A DNA stretch of 64,000 nucleotides, taken from NCBI GenBank assembly GCA_017643645.1, contig JAEPNB010000011.1, forward strand, positions 1-64,000, written 5' to 3'. The DNA comes from Balneola sp. (GTDB lineage Bacteria; Bacteroidota; Rhodothermia; Balneolales; Balneolaceae). Below, piece after piece: positions 26,576 through 36,500 of the stretch (the stretch's first letter is position 1; each line of letters opens with the position of its first letter). Under the pieces are notes generated by a model. It did not search any database. It was not told where the DNA came from and saw only the letters and a list, made by a program, of their open reading frames with translations. The position numbers and the translations under genes were made by a program.

Positions 26576-29500
26576 TTATTTTATTAGCATCATTTTTTTG
26601 ACGCTTAGAAATTCACCTGCTTGCAACCTGTATATATACATACCAGAAGACAAATTACTTGCATCAAAGTTAACGGTATAAGAACCGGCTTTAAATGTTT
26701 CTTTATTCACAAGTGTAGCTACTCTTTGCCCTAAAACATTGAACACATTAAGTGTAACATCACTGGATTTTGGAATAGAGAACTTTATACTTGTTGATGG
26801 GTTAAATGGATTTGGATAATTTTGCTCAAGTGCAAATGACAATGGGATTTCACCATTATTGATATCAATACTAGTTGATACATCAGAACCAGCCATTGCA
26901 ACAACTCCAATACCGGCCAAATCATCTGTCCACTCAACAATGTTAGATCCACCGATTGCAGTTGGGTAGCTTATTACATGAGATGGATTTTCCCACCAAT
27001 TTCCACCGTCTCCACTGTCTTTGTCATATAACTCAAGAGTCATAGGCAGATACTTTATTTCAGCTGCTGACGGGAATTCGAAAGGTGAATCTATCGGATT
27101 CTGACTTTCATCTGTTGCAACTAAAAGATCATTAGCATCAAAGGCGATCAATGCTTTCCAACCAATTCTTGTTTCGCCATCCATCATATTCTCATAAAGT
27201 GCTGAGTAAGTGAAAAGGTGGTTACTTGAATAATATAAGGTATTGTAATCCACATCCGGGTTTGTTGTGTTTGGCTCTGTTACCCAAAATCTGGTTAACA
27301 TTCCATCAGGACCATTGGCAGTAGCATCGCCCGAAATCTTTGGTTGAAGTGCTATAAAATAATCAGGATTTGTGCCTCTTGAACGATCTTCATTAGTTGT
27401 TCCTGACACATAATTAACACCGTATGTACCAAAATGTATCTTAATTTGGTCTTTGAGATAATAGTTCCATTCAAGGTTATTATCATTATCATTTACAGTA
27501 GGAATCCAGGTAGTTGCTTCGTCTCCGGATGCCCTTGGATATAAAGTAGTTCCATACATTCCGGAAGGATCACTACCAGGACCACCTAAAATATCATCAT
27601 CAAGAACTTCCATATACATATATACTGTATTTAGATCGTCACTTCTTCCGAAACCAACCCATATTTTTGCCGAAGCATCTGATTCCGGAACATCATCTAG
27701 CTTTAAAGTAAATGGTTCAAATGAATCTGTAGGCCATCCTGCTCCTGTAATTGTTCCATTATCTAGATCAGAGAGAATCTCTATCTCTTGAGTTGAAGAC
27801 AGTTCGAAAATGTAAGGAGTCGTATTTCCTGAAGCGGAAACACTGGTAGTTGTAAATACTGTTGGGTCAGATACTCCAAAAGAAGTTGTAGGAACCAAAG
27901 CATAGTGATAATCATGGCTCGCGTCTCCAGGGTGAGGAGAACTAACTTCATGTTTAAAACCAAGAGAAGCATTGGCAAGATATTGCCCGATTTTCTTAAC
28001 ACCTGCAGCTTCTACAGAAGTAATCGTTTCTCCACTATAGTATAATTCGTATGCAAAAATATTTGAACTATTATCGTGTGCCCAGCTGATGTTCATTTCA
28101 CCCTCTGTTGCAGCAGCAGTAATTACGCCCGGAGAATCCGGCTTTTCTAAAGCAACTGAAAGATCGGTAGCAGCTTCTGATCCGATATAGAAATTATCTA
28201 CATAAAAAGTACCACTTCTGTCGTTATTTAAGCTTAACGCTACTCTTCCAAGTTTATCCCAATCAGGGTCACCTCCAAGTTCAGGATCATTAGGACTTAC
28301 ATTTACAGAACCATTCCACGCATCAGGGAACGACCATCTTTTTTGAATTTCACTATACTGCTCATTTGCAGGTAAAGGATTTCCATTCAGGTCCAGATCT
28401 TTCATCGCGGAATCATGTTCAGCAATAGTTGGTTTTGGCAATGGTATAGCGTATTCGTGCCATTGATTATCGTAAGCATCTGCCGGAATAGACCAACTTA
28501 TTCCCCACTGTAGATTACTGTTTGTATTATTTGTCACGTCTGCCAATACAATTGAACCGGTTGCTCTTAGACCTGTATCATCTGCCGTATGGTCAGCAGG
28601 ATTAATTCTTAGTCTTATATAAACCGTGTCTACATCATTTATGTTTTGTGTAAAGTCAATACCGCCAAGACCATTGTTATCCCAGAAATAACCAAGTTGA
28701 AAGAAACCTCCACCCGTGAATTTATGAACTTTATTGCCTGCTTCTATAATATCATCCACGACTTCGCCATCTACTTTTGGCACGGTTAAGTCGGGACCAT
28801 CAACAAAAAGAATTCTGTTGTCGCCGAATTGAGGCAGGGGTTCAGGCTCAGTTTCTCCACCTGTAACCTGAAGCAACCTTACGTTATCTATTGTCACATC
28901 GGAATTGCTTAAACCTAATTCGAAACCCAACTTCATAGCTCCGAATACCTGTGGAAGAGTAAACTCGGTTGAATACGTAGTTTTAACGGTTGATAAAGTA
29001 GTATCCATAACTTCAATGGCACTGAAACTTCCACCATCCTCTCCAAAATACATTCTTAATGCACGACCTGAATCGGGGCTACTTGCATCGAATTCTACTC
29101 TGTATGTCTCATCAACAGCTAATTCACCAATTTGTTCAGATGAGAAAACCTGATTCAACTGTACATGCCAGGTTTCTCCACCGGCTCCGGCAATGTTTGT
29201 TATGGTAGCTTCATTATTAGTGACTCCTACCGTAGCCGATACTCCAGCAAAATCAGCAATAAATGAAGACCACGCTGACGGCAAAGTATCTGCAGGAAAA
29301 TCTCCATCTATAACAACGTCTTTCAACTTTTTTGTTAAAACCACATTGTCAATTACTACATCAGAATTACTTAATCCTAATTCGAAACCTAATTTCATAG
29401 CTCCAAACACCTGAGTAACTACTACTTCTGTTTTAAAATTAGTCATTGAAGCAGTTAAAGTAGTGTCCATGACTTTCAAGGCCGTAAAACTTCCTCCATC

Positions 29501-29863
29501 CTCTCCAAAATACATTCTCAAAGCACGACCTGAATCAGGACTGCTGGCATCGAAGGAAATTTCATAAGTTGCGTCCACTTCAAGAGCTGAAATTTGATCT
29601 GAAGAAAAAATCTGATTCAATTGTACATGCCAGGTTTCTCCACCGGCACCGGTAATGTTTGTTATGGTAGCTTGATTATTCGTGACTCCAACCGTAGCCG
29701 ACACTCCGGCAAAATCAGCAATAAAAGAAGACCAAGCTGACGGCAAAGTATCTGCAGGAAAATCTCCATCCTGTATAATATTTTGAGCATTTGATGAAGT
29801 GCTAATAAGAATAGATGAAATCAAAAAAATACAAGTCATCAAAGATTTTGTAGCAATTTTCAT
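26576..29863 (-). CDS. type IX-sorted multidomain carbohydrate-binding protein with duplicated N-terminal module
   Basis: Probable surface glycan-binding protein; no catalytic motif is seen. The 1095-aa product has a signal peptide (1-26) and two nearly identical CBM4-like modules (about 28-178 and 182-333, each opening DGDFPADTLPSAWSSF). A third beta-sandwich lies at about 345-575, a fibronectin type III-like domain at about 580-680, and a CBM9/DOMON-like domain at about 690-960 (KIWVGFGRSDDLNTVYMYMEV). It ends in a Por sorting domain (about 1010-1095, NYPNPFNPSTSIKF, SSGMYIYRL). It is divergent from the LacI regulator, and the shared 193-bp gap holds three operator-like repeats. It may do the glycan capture that SusD/E/F proteins do in classical loci. 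Confidence 0.85.
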   Translation of the reverse strand: MKIATKSLMTCIFLISSILISTSSNAQNIIQDGDFPADTLPSAWSSFIADFAGVSATVGVTNNQATITNITGAGGETWHVQLNQIFSSDQISALEVDATYEISFDASSPDSGRALRMYFGEDGGSFTALKVMDTTLTASMTNFKTEVVVTQVFGAMKLGFELGLSNSDVVIDNVVLTKKLKDVVIDGDFPADTLPSAWSSFIADFAGVSATVGVTNNEATITNIAGAGGETWHVQLNQVFSSEQIGELAVDETYRVEFDASSPDSGRALRMYFGEDGGSFSAIEVMDTTLSTVKTTYSTEFTLPQVFGAMKLGFELGLSNSDVTIDNVRLLQVTGGETEPEPLPQFGDNRILFVDGPDLTVPKVDGEVVDDIIEAGNKVHKFTGGGFFQLGYFWDNNGLGGIDFTQNINDVDTVYIRLRINPADHTADDTGLRATGSIVLADVTNNTNSNLQWGISWSIPADAYDNQWHEYAIPLPKPTIAEHDSAMKDLDLNGNPLPANEQYSEIQKRWSFPDAWNGSVNVSPNDPELGGDPDWDKLGRVALSLNNDRSGTFYVDNFYIGSEAATDLSVALEKPDSPGVITAAATEGEMNISWAHDNSSNIFAYELYYSGETITSVEAAGVKKIGQYLANASLGFKHEVSSPHPGDASHDYHYALVPTTSFGVSDPTVFTTTSVSASGNTTPYIFELSSTQEIEILSDLDNGTITGAGWPTDSFEPFTLKLDDVPESDASAKIWVGFGRSDDLNTVYMYMEVLDDDILGGPGSDPSGMYGTTLYPRASGDEATTWIPTVNDNDNNLEWNYYLKDQIKIHFGTYGVNYVSGTTNEDRSRGTNPDYFIALQPKISGDATANGPDGMLTRFWVTEPNTTNPDVDYNTLYYSSNHLFTYSALYENMMDGETRIGWKALIAFDANDLLVATDESQNPIDSPFEFPSAAEIKYLPMTLELYDKDSGDGGNWWENPSHVISYPTAIGGSNIVEWTDDLAGIGVVAMAGSDVSTSIDINNGEIPLSFALEQNYPNPFNPSTSIKFSIPKSSDVTLNVFNVLGQRVATLVNKETFKAGSYTVNFDASNLSSGMYIYRLQAGEFLSVKKMMLIK
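28864..29782 (-). repeat. tandem in-frame duplication of about 462 bp
   Basis: Two adjacent copies inside the 1095-aa gene encode the same module. For example, GTATCTGCAGGAAAATCTCC occurs at 29749 and again at 29287, an offset of 462 bp (154 codons). Near-identity at DNA level points to a recent event. Confidence 0.85.
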
Positions 29864-29931
29864 ATTTGAAAAATTAGTTTAATGTTGAGGAAGCGCTTTT
29901 CGGGCTTTTGTAAATGTAACTCAAGAAAATT

Positions 29932-29975
29932 ATTTATGCAAATAATGAAACTAATTTGCATAAATTTGCATAAAT
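29932..29975. promoter_or_regulatory. operator cluster at the LacI / glucan-binding protein divergent promoter
   Basis: Three perfect copies of ATTTGCATAAAT: one inverted (29932-29943) and two in direct orientation overlapping by 2 bp (29954-29965, 29964-29975), that is one helical turn (10 bp) apart. The LacI gene starts 82 bp to the right and the 1095-aa gene 69 bp to the left. It is the likely binding site of the LacI protein. Confidence 0.65.
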
Positions 29976-30056
29976 TATTCTTCACTGGAATAAAGGCTTT
30001 ACTTTTTCCATATTTGCTCACTGGGAATTTTACACGATAATCTTGCAAAGAAATTA

Positions 30057-31061
30057 ATGAGGGTTACACTTAAAGACATTGCTGATAAAGCAGGCTATTC
30101 AATATCTACTGTTTCAAGGGTTTTAAATGGAAGCGAAAAAATTAGTGAGCAAGTCCAAAAACATATAATTAAGTGCGCTGAGTCCTTAAATTATCCTTTT
30201 AATAAATCCGCTATTCCCCTTTACTCTAACGGAAGTAAAAGCATCATCCTTGTTACAGATTTTTATGAAGGAGAATTCTACTCTTCTTATTTTGCAGGCT
30301 ACTCAAAAGCTGCTAAAGATCTGAAAGTGCAACTCTCATTAGTTAGTGTATCTGAGAATGCCGACGAGGTTATTGATACTATCTCATATCATTTTCAGCG
30401 CAAATGTGACGGTATTGTATTATTCATCCCCTCTCTTGAAAGAAAAGATTATACCTATATAAAGAACAAGCTAAGTGAAAAAGAAGTTGATATCCCTATA
30501 GTTTCTAATGGCTTAATAGAAAACCCTATTCTACCCACCATTACTTTTGACGGTTACAGCGGAGGTCATATAGCAGCTGAACACCTTCACAAAAAAGGAT
30601 ACAAGAAATTAGGAATCGTAAAAGGCCCTCCGGGAAAGGCTGAATCCAGTTTCCGATATAATGGGTTCATAGACTATTGTCACAATAAAAAAATTGATGT
30701 CGTTTGGGAGTTTGAAGGCGATTTTTCTTTCAAGAGCGGATTAGATGCTTTTTATAATCTCAAAGAAATTAAAGAAAAACCGGATGCAGTATTTTGTTCC
30801 AGCGACCTAATGGCAATGGGATTATATGAAGGCGCTCGTGAAGAAAACATAATCATCCCTTCAGAACTTGCAATAATCAGCTATGACAACTTGCCCATGT
30901 GTGAACATGTTCGTCCAAAATTCAGCTCCATAGAAACTGACTTTATTTCCTTAGGCAACCATTCTCTGAAAACCTTAACTGAACTCATCTCCCCTACCAA
31001 TAATATTACAAGTTCATTAAGCTTTATTCCTACCACATTAATTGAGAGAGAATCAACCTGA
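30057..31061 (+). CDS. LacI-family transcriptional regulator
   Basis: DNA-binding repressor or activator that senses a sugar. The 334-aa product has the LacI helix-turn-helix at the N-terminus (TLKDIADKAGYSISTVSRVLNGSEKIS, residues 3-29 in two parts). The hinge and the two-lobed periplasmic-binding-protein-like effector domain follow, with DGIVLFIPS, GGHIAAEHLHKKGY, DAVFCSSDLMAMGLYEGA and ISYDNLP. It sits in the middle of the beta-glucan genes. A repeated ATTTGCATAAAT element occurs at its own promoter and upstream of GH3 and GH16, so it most likely controls them and itself. The effector is probably glucose or a laminari-oligosaccharide, by inference. Confidence 0.93.
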   Translation: MRVTLKDIADKAGYSISTVSRVLNGSEKISEQVQKHIIKCAESLNYPFNKSAIPLYSNGSKSIILVTDFYEGEFYSSYFAGYSKAAKDLKVQLSLVSVSENADEVIDTISYHFQRKCDGIVLFIPSLERKDYTYIKNKLSEKEVDIPIVSNGLIENPILPTITFDGYSGGHIAAEHLHKKGYKKLGIVKGPPGKAESSFRYNGFIDYCHNKKIDVVWEFEGDFSFKSGLDAFYNLKEIKEKPDAVFCSSDLMAMGLYEGAREENIIIPSELAIISYDNLPMCEHVRPKFSSIETDFISLGNHSLKTLTELISPTNNITSSLSFIPTTLIEREST

Positions 31062-31077
31062 AAAAAAATTCTTTATT

Positions 31078-31099
31078 TTTTGCATAAATTTGCATAAAA
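31078..31099. promoter_or_regulatory. operator pair before the GH3 gene
   Basis: TTTTGCATAAAT (31078-31089) and ATTTGCATAAAA (31088-31099) are direct copies of the 12-bp element with one mismatch each and the same 10-bp spacing as at the LacI promoter. The GH3 start is 37 bp downstream. Confidence 0.6.
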
Positions 31100-31135
31100 T
31101 CATCTTATACCATAAATGATTTAACTGTGATCAAA

Positions 31136-33430
31136 ATGATGCAAAAAATATTCTCAATGCTTTTTTTCATGAGCCTAGCACTTTTTTCCATTTCATCTGC
31201 ACAACAGAAAGCCCTTTACAAAAACTCTGAAGCTCCAATAAAAGACAGAGTTGAAGACCTGTTATCTCGAATGACCGTTGAAGAAAAGATCGGTCAAATG
31301 ACTCAACTCGATATTACAATGATAAACACCACCGGTGTTCAAAAAGATGTTGAATTAGATGCTAAAAAAGCTGCGGAATTGGTTAGAAACCATCATATAG
31401 GTTCTTTTTTAAATGGAGAATCTGTAGATCATGTAACATGGTATAATTTCATTTATGAGTTGCAAAAAATTGCGATAGAAGAATCAAGATTAGGTATACC
31501 TATTATTTATGGAATCGACCATATGCACGGAGCCAGCTATCTTGAAACAGGTACTATATTCCCTCATAATTTAAATTTAGCTGCTACATTTGATCCAATA
31601 CATTCTTACAACAGCGCAGATGTTACTGTAAAGGAATCTGCTGATCTGGGGCATCATTGGATCTTTGCTCCCGTACTTGATCTAGGAAGAAATCCCAAAT
31701 GGGCTAGATTTTATGAAACCTATGGAGAGTCACCATATTTAGCTGCTAAACTAGGTAGCGAATATGTAAGAGGCATTCAAGAACCAAAAGAAGGACAGAA
31801 AATTAAAATAGCTGCTACAGGAAAACATTTCTTAGGATATTCAGATCCAAAATCCGGTTGGGACAGAACTCCGGTAGACATTTCTGACCAAACTTTATAC
31901 GAATTTCATTTACCTGCCTTTAAAGCAGCGTTAGATCAAGGCATTAAATCTTTGATGGTAAATAGTTCAGAAATTAATGGCATACCTGTTCACGCCGATA
32001 AAAAAATTCTTACTACACTTCTAAGAGATGAACTTGGGTTCGAAGGCGTTGTAGTTACAGATTGGGATGATATAGGCAAGCTGGTGACTTACCATTACAC
32101 TGCAGATAATTTTACTGAAGCTACATTTCAGGCGGTTGATGCCGGTATTGATATGAGTATGACCCCACTTTCATTAAGATTTAATGAATCTCTTCTTCAA
32201 TTAGTTGATGAAGGCAGGATCACTGAACAAAGATTAAATGAATCAGTACGAAGAATACTAAACTTAAAATTTGAATTAGGACTTTTTGACAATCCATATC
32301 CTAATAATAAAAGGTACGACCGGATTGGAAGTAACGACAGCAGAAATAAAGCTCTTAAAGCAGCTGAAGAATCTCTTGTTCTGTTAAAAAATCAAGATGC
32401 CATTCTGCCCTTAACACAAGACACCTACAAGAACATTCTCTTGGTTGGTCCTTCCGCCAACTCAAAAAGAAACCTATCGGGTGGATGGACTATTGCATGG
32501 CAAGGAGGTGAAGAAGCTCGATTCCCTGAGTATGTAAATACATTATATACCTCATTGAAGGCGACCTTCCCGGAATCTAACATAGTACTTGCTGAAAACT
32601 GGAAAGATAGCGACAAATTAAAAAAGCTATCAAAAAACGCGGATTTGATAATTTCGGCTATTGGAGAAGAACCTTACACGGAGTTTGTTGGAAACATAAC
32701 TGATTTAAGACTTCCTGAAGATCAAATTAGTTTACTTAAAACTCTGGGTAGTGCTGAAACTCCGCATGTTAGTATTTTCATTGGAGGGCGCCCAAGAATC
32801 ATTGAAGATGCCTTAAGCAGCATGGACGCTTTTCTTTGGGCAGGCTTACCTGGTTTTCACGGTGCTGATGCTATTACAAATGTTATCTCAGGAAAAGTTA
32901 ATCCAAGTGGAAAATTACCCTTTTCGTATCCAAAGTATTCCTCACATTTCACACCTTACAACCATAAGCCAAGCGATGTGTATTTCTTTAATCCTGAAGA
33001 AGCTAATAACATAGAACAAGGCGAAAAAATGGTTTGGCAATGGCCTTTTGGTTATGGTCTTAGCTATACCAATTTTGAATATTCTGATTTAAAATTATCA
33101 AATACAGAAATAACCTTTAATGCTGACTTAGTAGCTACAATTACTGTTACTAATACCGGAAATGTTGATGGTAAAGAATCAGTACTTTGGTTTATAAGAG
33201 ATAGAGTAGGATCAATAACCAGACCGGTTAAGCAATTAAAAAACATGAACCCAATATTACTTAAAGCCGGAGAAAGCAAAGAAATTTCTTTTAGAATACA
33301 ACCTATTGAACACCTTTCTTATCCAAACAAGACAGGTAAACTTTTACTTGAAGAAGGAAGTTTCCTATTAATGGTTGGAGATCAGCAAGTCGAATTTAAA
33401 ATTTCAGAACCTCAAGTTTCTAAGCGTTAA
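31136..33430 (+). CDS. GH3 beta-glucosidase (BglX-like)
   Basis: Periplasmic or surface exo-beta-glucosidase that releases glucose from laminari-oligosaccharides made by the GH16 and GH81 enzymes. The product has a signal peptide ending SISSAQ. The (beta/alpha)8 domain opens with RVEDLLSRMTVEEKIGQMTQ and has KHFLGY and the nucleophile Asp in VVTDWDDIG (D309 counting from this ATG). The alpha/beta sandwich has SLVLLKN and IGEEPYTEFVGN, and the fibronectin type III-like C-terminal domain has WPFGYGLSYTNFEYS. The frame also opens with GTG at 31127. I chose the first ATG (31136), though an ATG follows at 31139. Regulation by the operator pair just upstream is likely. Confidence 0.93.
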   Translation: MMQKIFSMLFFMSLALFSISSAQQKALYKNSEAPIKDRVEDLLSRMTVEEKIGQMTQLDITMINTTGVQKDVELDAKKAAELVRNHHIGSFLNGESVDHVTWYNFIYELQKIAIEESRLGIPIIYGIDHMHGASYLETGTIFPHNLNLAATFDPIHSYNSADVTVKESADLGHHWIFAPVLDLGRNPKWARFYETYGESPYLAAKLGSEYVRGIQEPKEGQKIKIAATGKHFLGYSDPKSGWDRTPVDISDQTLYEFHLPAFKAALDQGIKSLMVNSSEINGIPVHADKKILTTLLRDELGFEGVVVTDWDDIGKLVTYHYTADNFTEATFQAVDAGIDMSMTPLSLRFNESLLQLVDEGRITEQRLNESVRRILNLKFELGLFDNPYPNNKRYDRIGSNDSRNKALKAAEESLVLLKNQDAILPLTQDTYKNILLVGPSANSKRNLSGGWTIAWQGGEEARFPEYVNTLYTSLKATFPESNIVLAENWKDSDKLKKLSKNADLIISAIGEEPYTEFVGNITDLRLPEDQISLLKTLGSAETPHVSIFIGGRPRIIEDALSSMDAFLWAGLPGFHGADAITNVISGKVNPSGKLPFSYPKYSSHFTPYNHKPSDVYFFNPEEANNIEQGEKMVWQWPFGYGLSYTNFEYSDLKLSNTEITFNADLVATITVTNTGNVDGKESVLWFIRDRVGSITRPVKQLKNMNPILLKAGESKEISFRIQPIEHLSYPNKTGKLLLEEGSFLLMVGDQQVEFKISEPQVSKR

Positions 33431-33455
33431 GCCTCGGTATTTTTAATTTCTCATA

Positions 33456-33491
33456 AATCATCCTGGCATGATCTTGGATGATTATGTTTTT
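33456..33491 (+). terminator. terminator-like hairpin after GH3
   Basis: AATCATCC (33456-33463) pairs with GGATGATT (33476-33483) across a 12-nt loop, followed by a T-rich stretch. The stem is moderate in strength. Confidence 0.55.
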
Positions 33492-33566
33492 CGAAAAGTA
33501 TGATTTAAGCAGCTTATTGAATACAAAGCTTTATGCTAAGGTTCTTGTTCCTAAAATATACTTTTC

Positions 33567-36500
33567 ATGAAATCTATTTATACTAAAATTCCAGCCTCTA
33601 TTAAAAGTTTTTCAAGCTTAAGTCTCGGAATATTTTGTGTCCTCTCACTACTTCTTTCACACAAACTGAGTGCCCAATCTGTATCCGTGGGTGCAGGTAG
33701 TTACTCAACATCTCTTCCATCAGGGGAAATTGGACCACAGAATTTTTCAGGGCAAAATATTGATCCCAAAATTTCATCTTCATTCAACCTTCCTATTCAA
33801 ACTAATGATTATTGGAGCAATCTTATTTACCCTTTCTTTAATGATCCTTTTTCAAATGTAATTTATGCCCATCCATTAAATGTAAAAGCTATATCAGATG
33901 GATTGCAGATAGGTTATACCTCAAATCATAGTTTTGCGGCAAATGATTACTTATTTCCATTCTCGCATCAATTAACCGTTTCAGTAAGTGGTTTATCCGC
34001 TCCTCGTACAGAGGCTGATCATTATGGAGATTGGACTTTTACAGCGTTATGGGAAGATTCGGATCAATCTTTGCGAGCTACGTTAGGTCATGGTTTGCCC
34101 TACGTATTTTTTAATATTGAAGGTGGTGATGCAATAGTAACTCCAAAACTTTCAAGTACTATCTGGTACCATCAAGATGAAGTTCTGGGAATTACAGTTG
34201 AAGGAAAACATTATGCTCTTTTTGCTCCTACCGGCTCTGTATGGTCAGGTAATTCTACTTACCAATCTTCTTTAAATGGAAAAAATTATTTATCAGTTGC
34301 ACTTCTTCCTGACACTGCCCTATCAACTTTAGATTTATTTAGATCACGAGCTTATGCATTTGTAACAAATAGCACTATAGAATGGGATTACAACGAAACT
34401 ACATCTGAGTTAATAAGCACATATAATTATGAAACGGTTTTAAAAGACAGTTCTGAAAGCAATCTTAATGAAACGCTAACAGCTCTATACAGGCATCAAT
34501 GGCTTTATACAAACAACCCTTTAACTCATCATACTTATCAATCCCCCAGAGGAATTATGAAGTTAAAATCCGGAAACTCGTTCACAACAGAAATTAAGTT
34601 TTCGGGGATATTACCAACTCTACCTGATATAGGAGATTATAATCCTGATATACTCCAAAACCTTATTAAAGAAGTAGCCTTAGAAAAATTAGGTTCCGGA
34701 CCTTCTTATGAAAACGGCAAAGCAATGGGAAGGTTTTCACACTTAGTTCATATAGCTGATCAGCTTGGAGCTACAACTGAAAGAGACTACTTCCTGAGTC
34801 AGTTAAAACTACGTTTGGAAGACTGGTTTACAATAGGAGGTGAACAGCAGTATTCATACAACAGCAATTGGGATGTTCTAACCGGATATCCTTCGGGTTA
34901 TGGAGCAGACAATCAAATCAATGATCATCACTTTCACTCTAGTTACGCAATAATGAGCGCAGCAACTATTGCACAATATGATAGTGCTTGGGCTTCTCAG
35001 GAAAATTGGGGAGGAATGGTTAATCTTTTAATCAAAGATGCCAACAACTGGGATCGACAAGATATTATGTTTCCGTTCCTTCGTTCACATGATTCTTATG
35101 CGGGGCATTCATGGGCAGCAGGACATGGTGATTTTGGAGATGGAAACAATCAGGAATCAAGTTCAGAATCTATGAATTTTGCAGCTGCAGCTTTTCTTTG
35201 GGGGCAAGCAACCCAACAGCAAGACATCAGAGACCTTGGAGTGTTCCTGCACACAACTGAGCGAACCGCGGTAGAACAATACTGGTTTGATATAGACAAA
35301 GAAGTTTTCCCTCAAGACTACAATCATGAAGCCATTGGCATGGTATGGGGAGGAAAAGGGGTTCACTCTACTTGGTTTGGAGCTAATCCTGAATTTATTC
35401 ATGGGATTAATATCTTACCGATTACAAGCGCCTCGCTCTATTTAGGAAGACACCCGGAATATGTTTTAGAAAACTATAATGAAATTGTTGCAGAAAGAGG
35501 TGGTCAACCTATAATCTGGAAAGATATACTTTGGGAATATCTCGCACTTGCTGATCCAGACTTAGCTTTATCATATTACTATGCTGATGAAAATTATGAG
35601 CCGTTTGATGGAGAATCAAGAGCACATACACTGCATTGGTTGTACAACCTAAAAAAAATGGGCCATGTTGAAACAGAAATATTTGCAGACATTGCCTCTT
35701 ATTCAGTATTTAAAGATGCTCGGAATAATTTCACTTATATAGCATATAATCCCGGCGATCAAAATAGAGTAGTCCACTTTACAGATGGGTACTCAATGAT
35801 TGTTGCTCCTAAGACTCTAAAAACTGAAAGAACTGTAGCTGAAAACCCTAATGCACCTGTTGCTAGTATTGTAGCAAACAGAACGTCGGGTAAAGCGCCA
35901 TTGAATATAGATTTTGAAGGTAGCAGAAGTTTCGATAGAAATGATCTTGAGCTAACCTATTATTGGAATTTTGCAGATCAAGGGTCAAGTTCAAAGGAAG
36001 ATACCACCTTTACTTTCAATGAAGTTGGAGAATATTGGATACAGTTAAGTGTCACAAATACTTTGGGCTTATCGTCTGAGGACAGCGTATTGATAACTGT
36101 GCTTAATAAAGGTACTCCATTCCTGCAAAACCCTCATCAAGTGCCTGGAAGAATTGAAGCTGAACATTATGATAATGGCGGGGAAGGTATCGCTTATCAT
36201 GATGTGGAGGCAAGTAATATAGGTCTTGCTTTCCGCCCCGATGAAGGAGTTGATCTTGAAGCCTCAAATGATCAAGGTTTTGATGTGTATTGGATTGTAG
36301 CCGGTGAATGGATCGAATACACTTTTGAAGTGTCAGAAACAAATACTTACGATTTTACTCCCTATGTTTCTTCCGTTCCCGGTTTTGGTAATTTTACACT
36401 TTACATCGATAACGAAAACGTAAGTGGAAGAAAAAATGTAACAGGTACCGGAGGATGGCAGAATTGGACTCCAATTGAAATTACAGATGTACAACTTGAA

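Noticed and set aside
28905-29414. Plus-strand open frames opposite the duplicated carbohydrate-binding modules
   Set aside because: They mirror the repeated coding sequence on the minus strand and are similar to each other only for that reason.
33460-33480. TGGCATGATCTTGGATG resembling a sigma-54 element after GH3
   Set aside because: It lies in the loop and right arm of the GH3 terminator hairpin, the -12 half does not fit, and no EPS gene follows.
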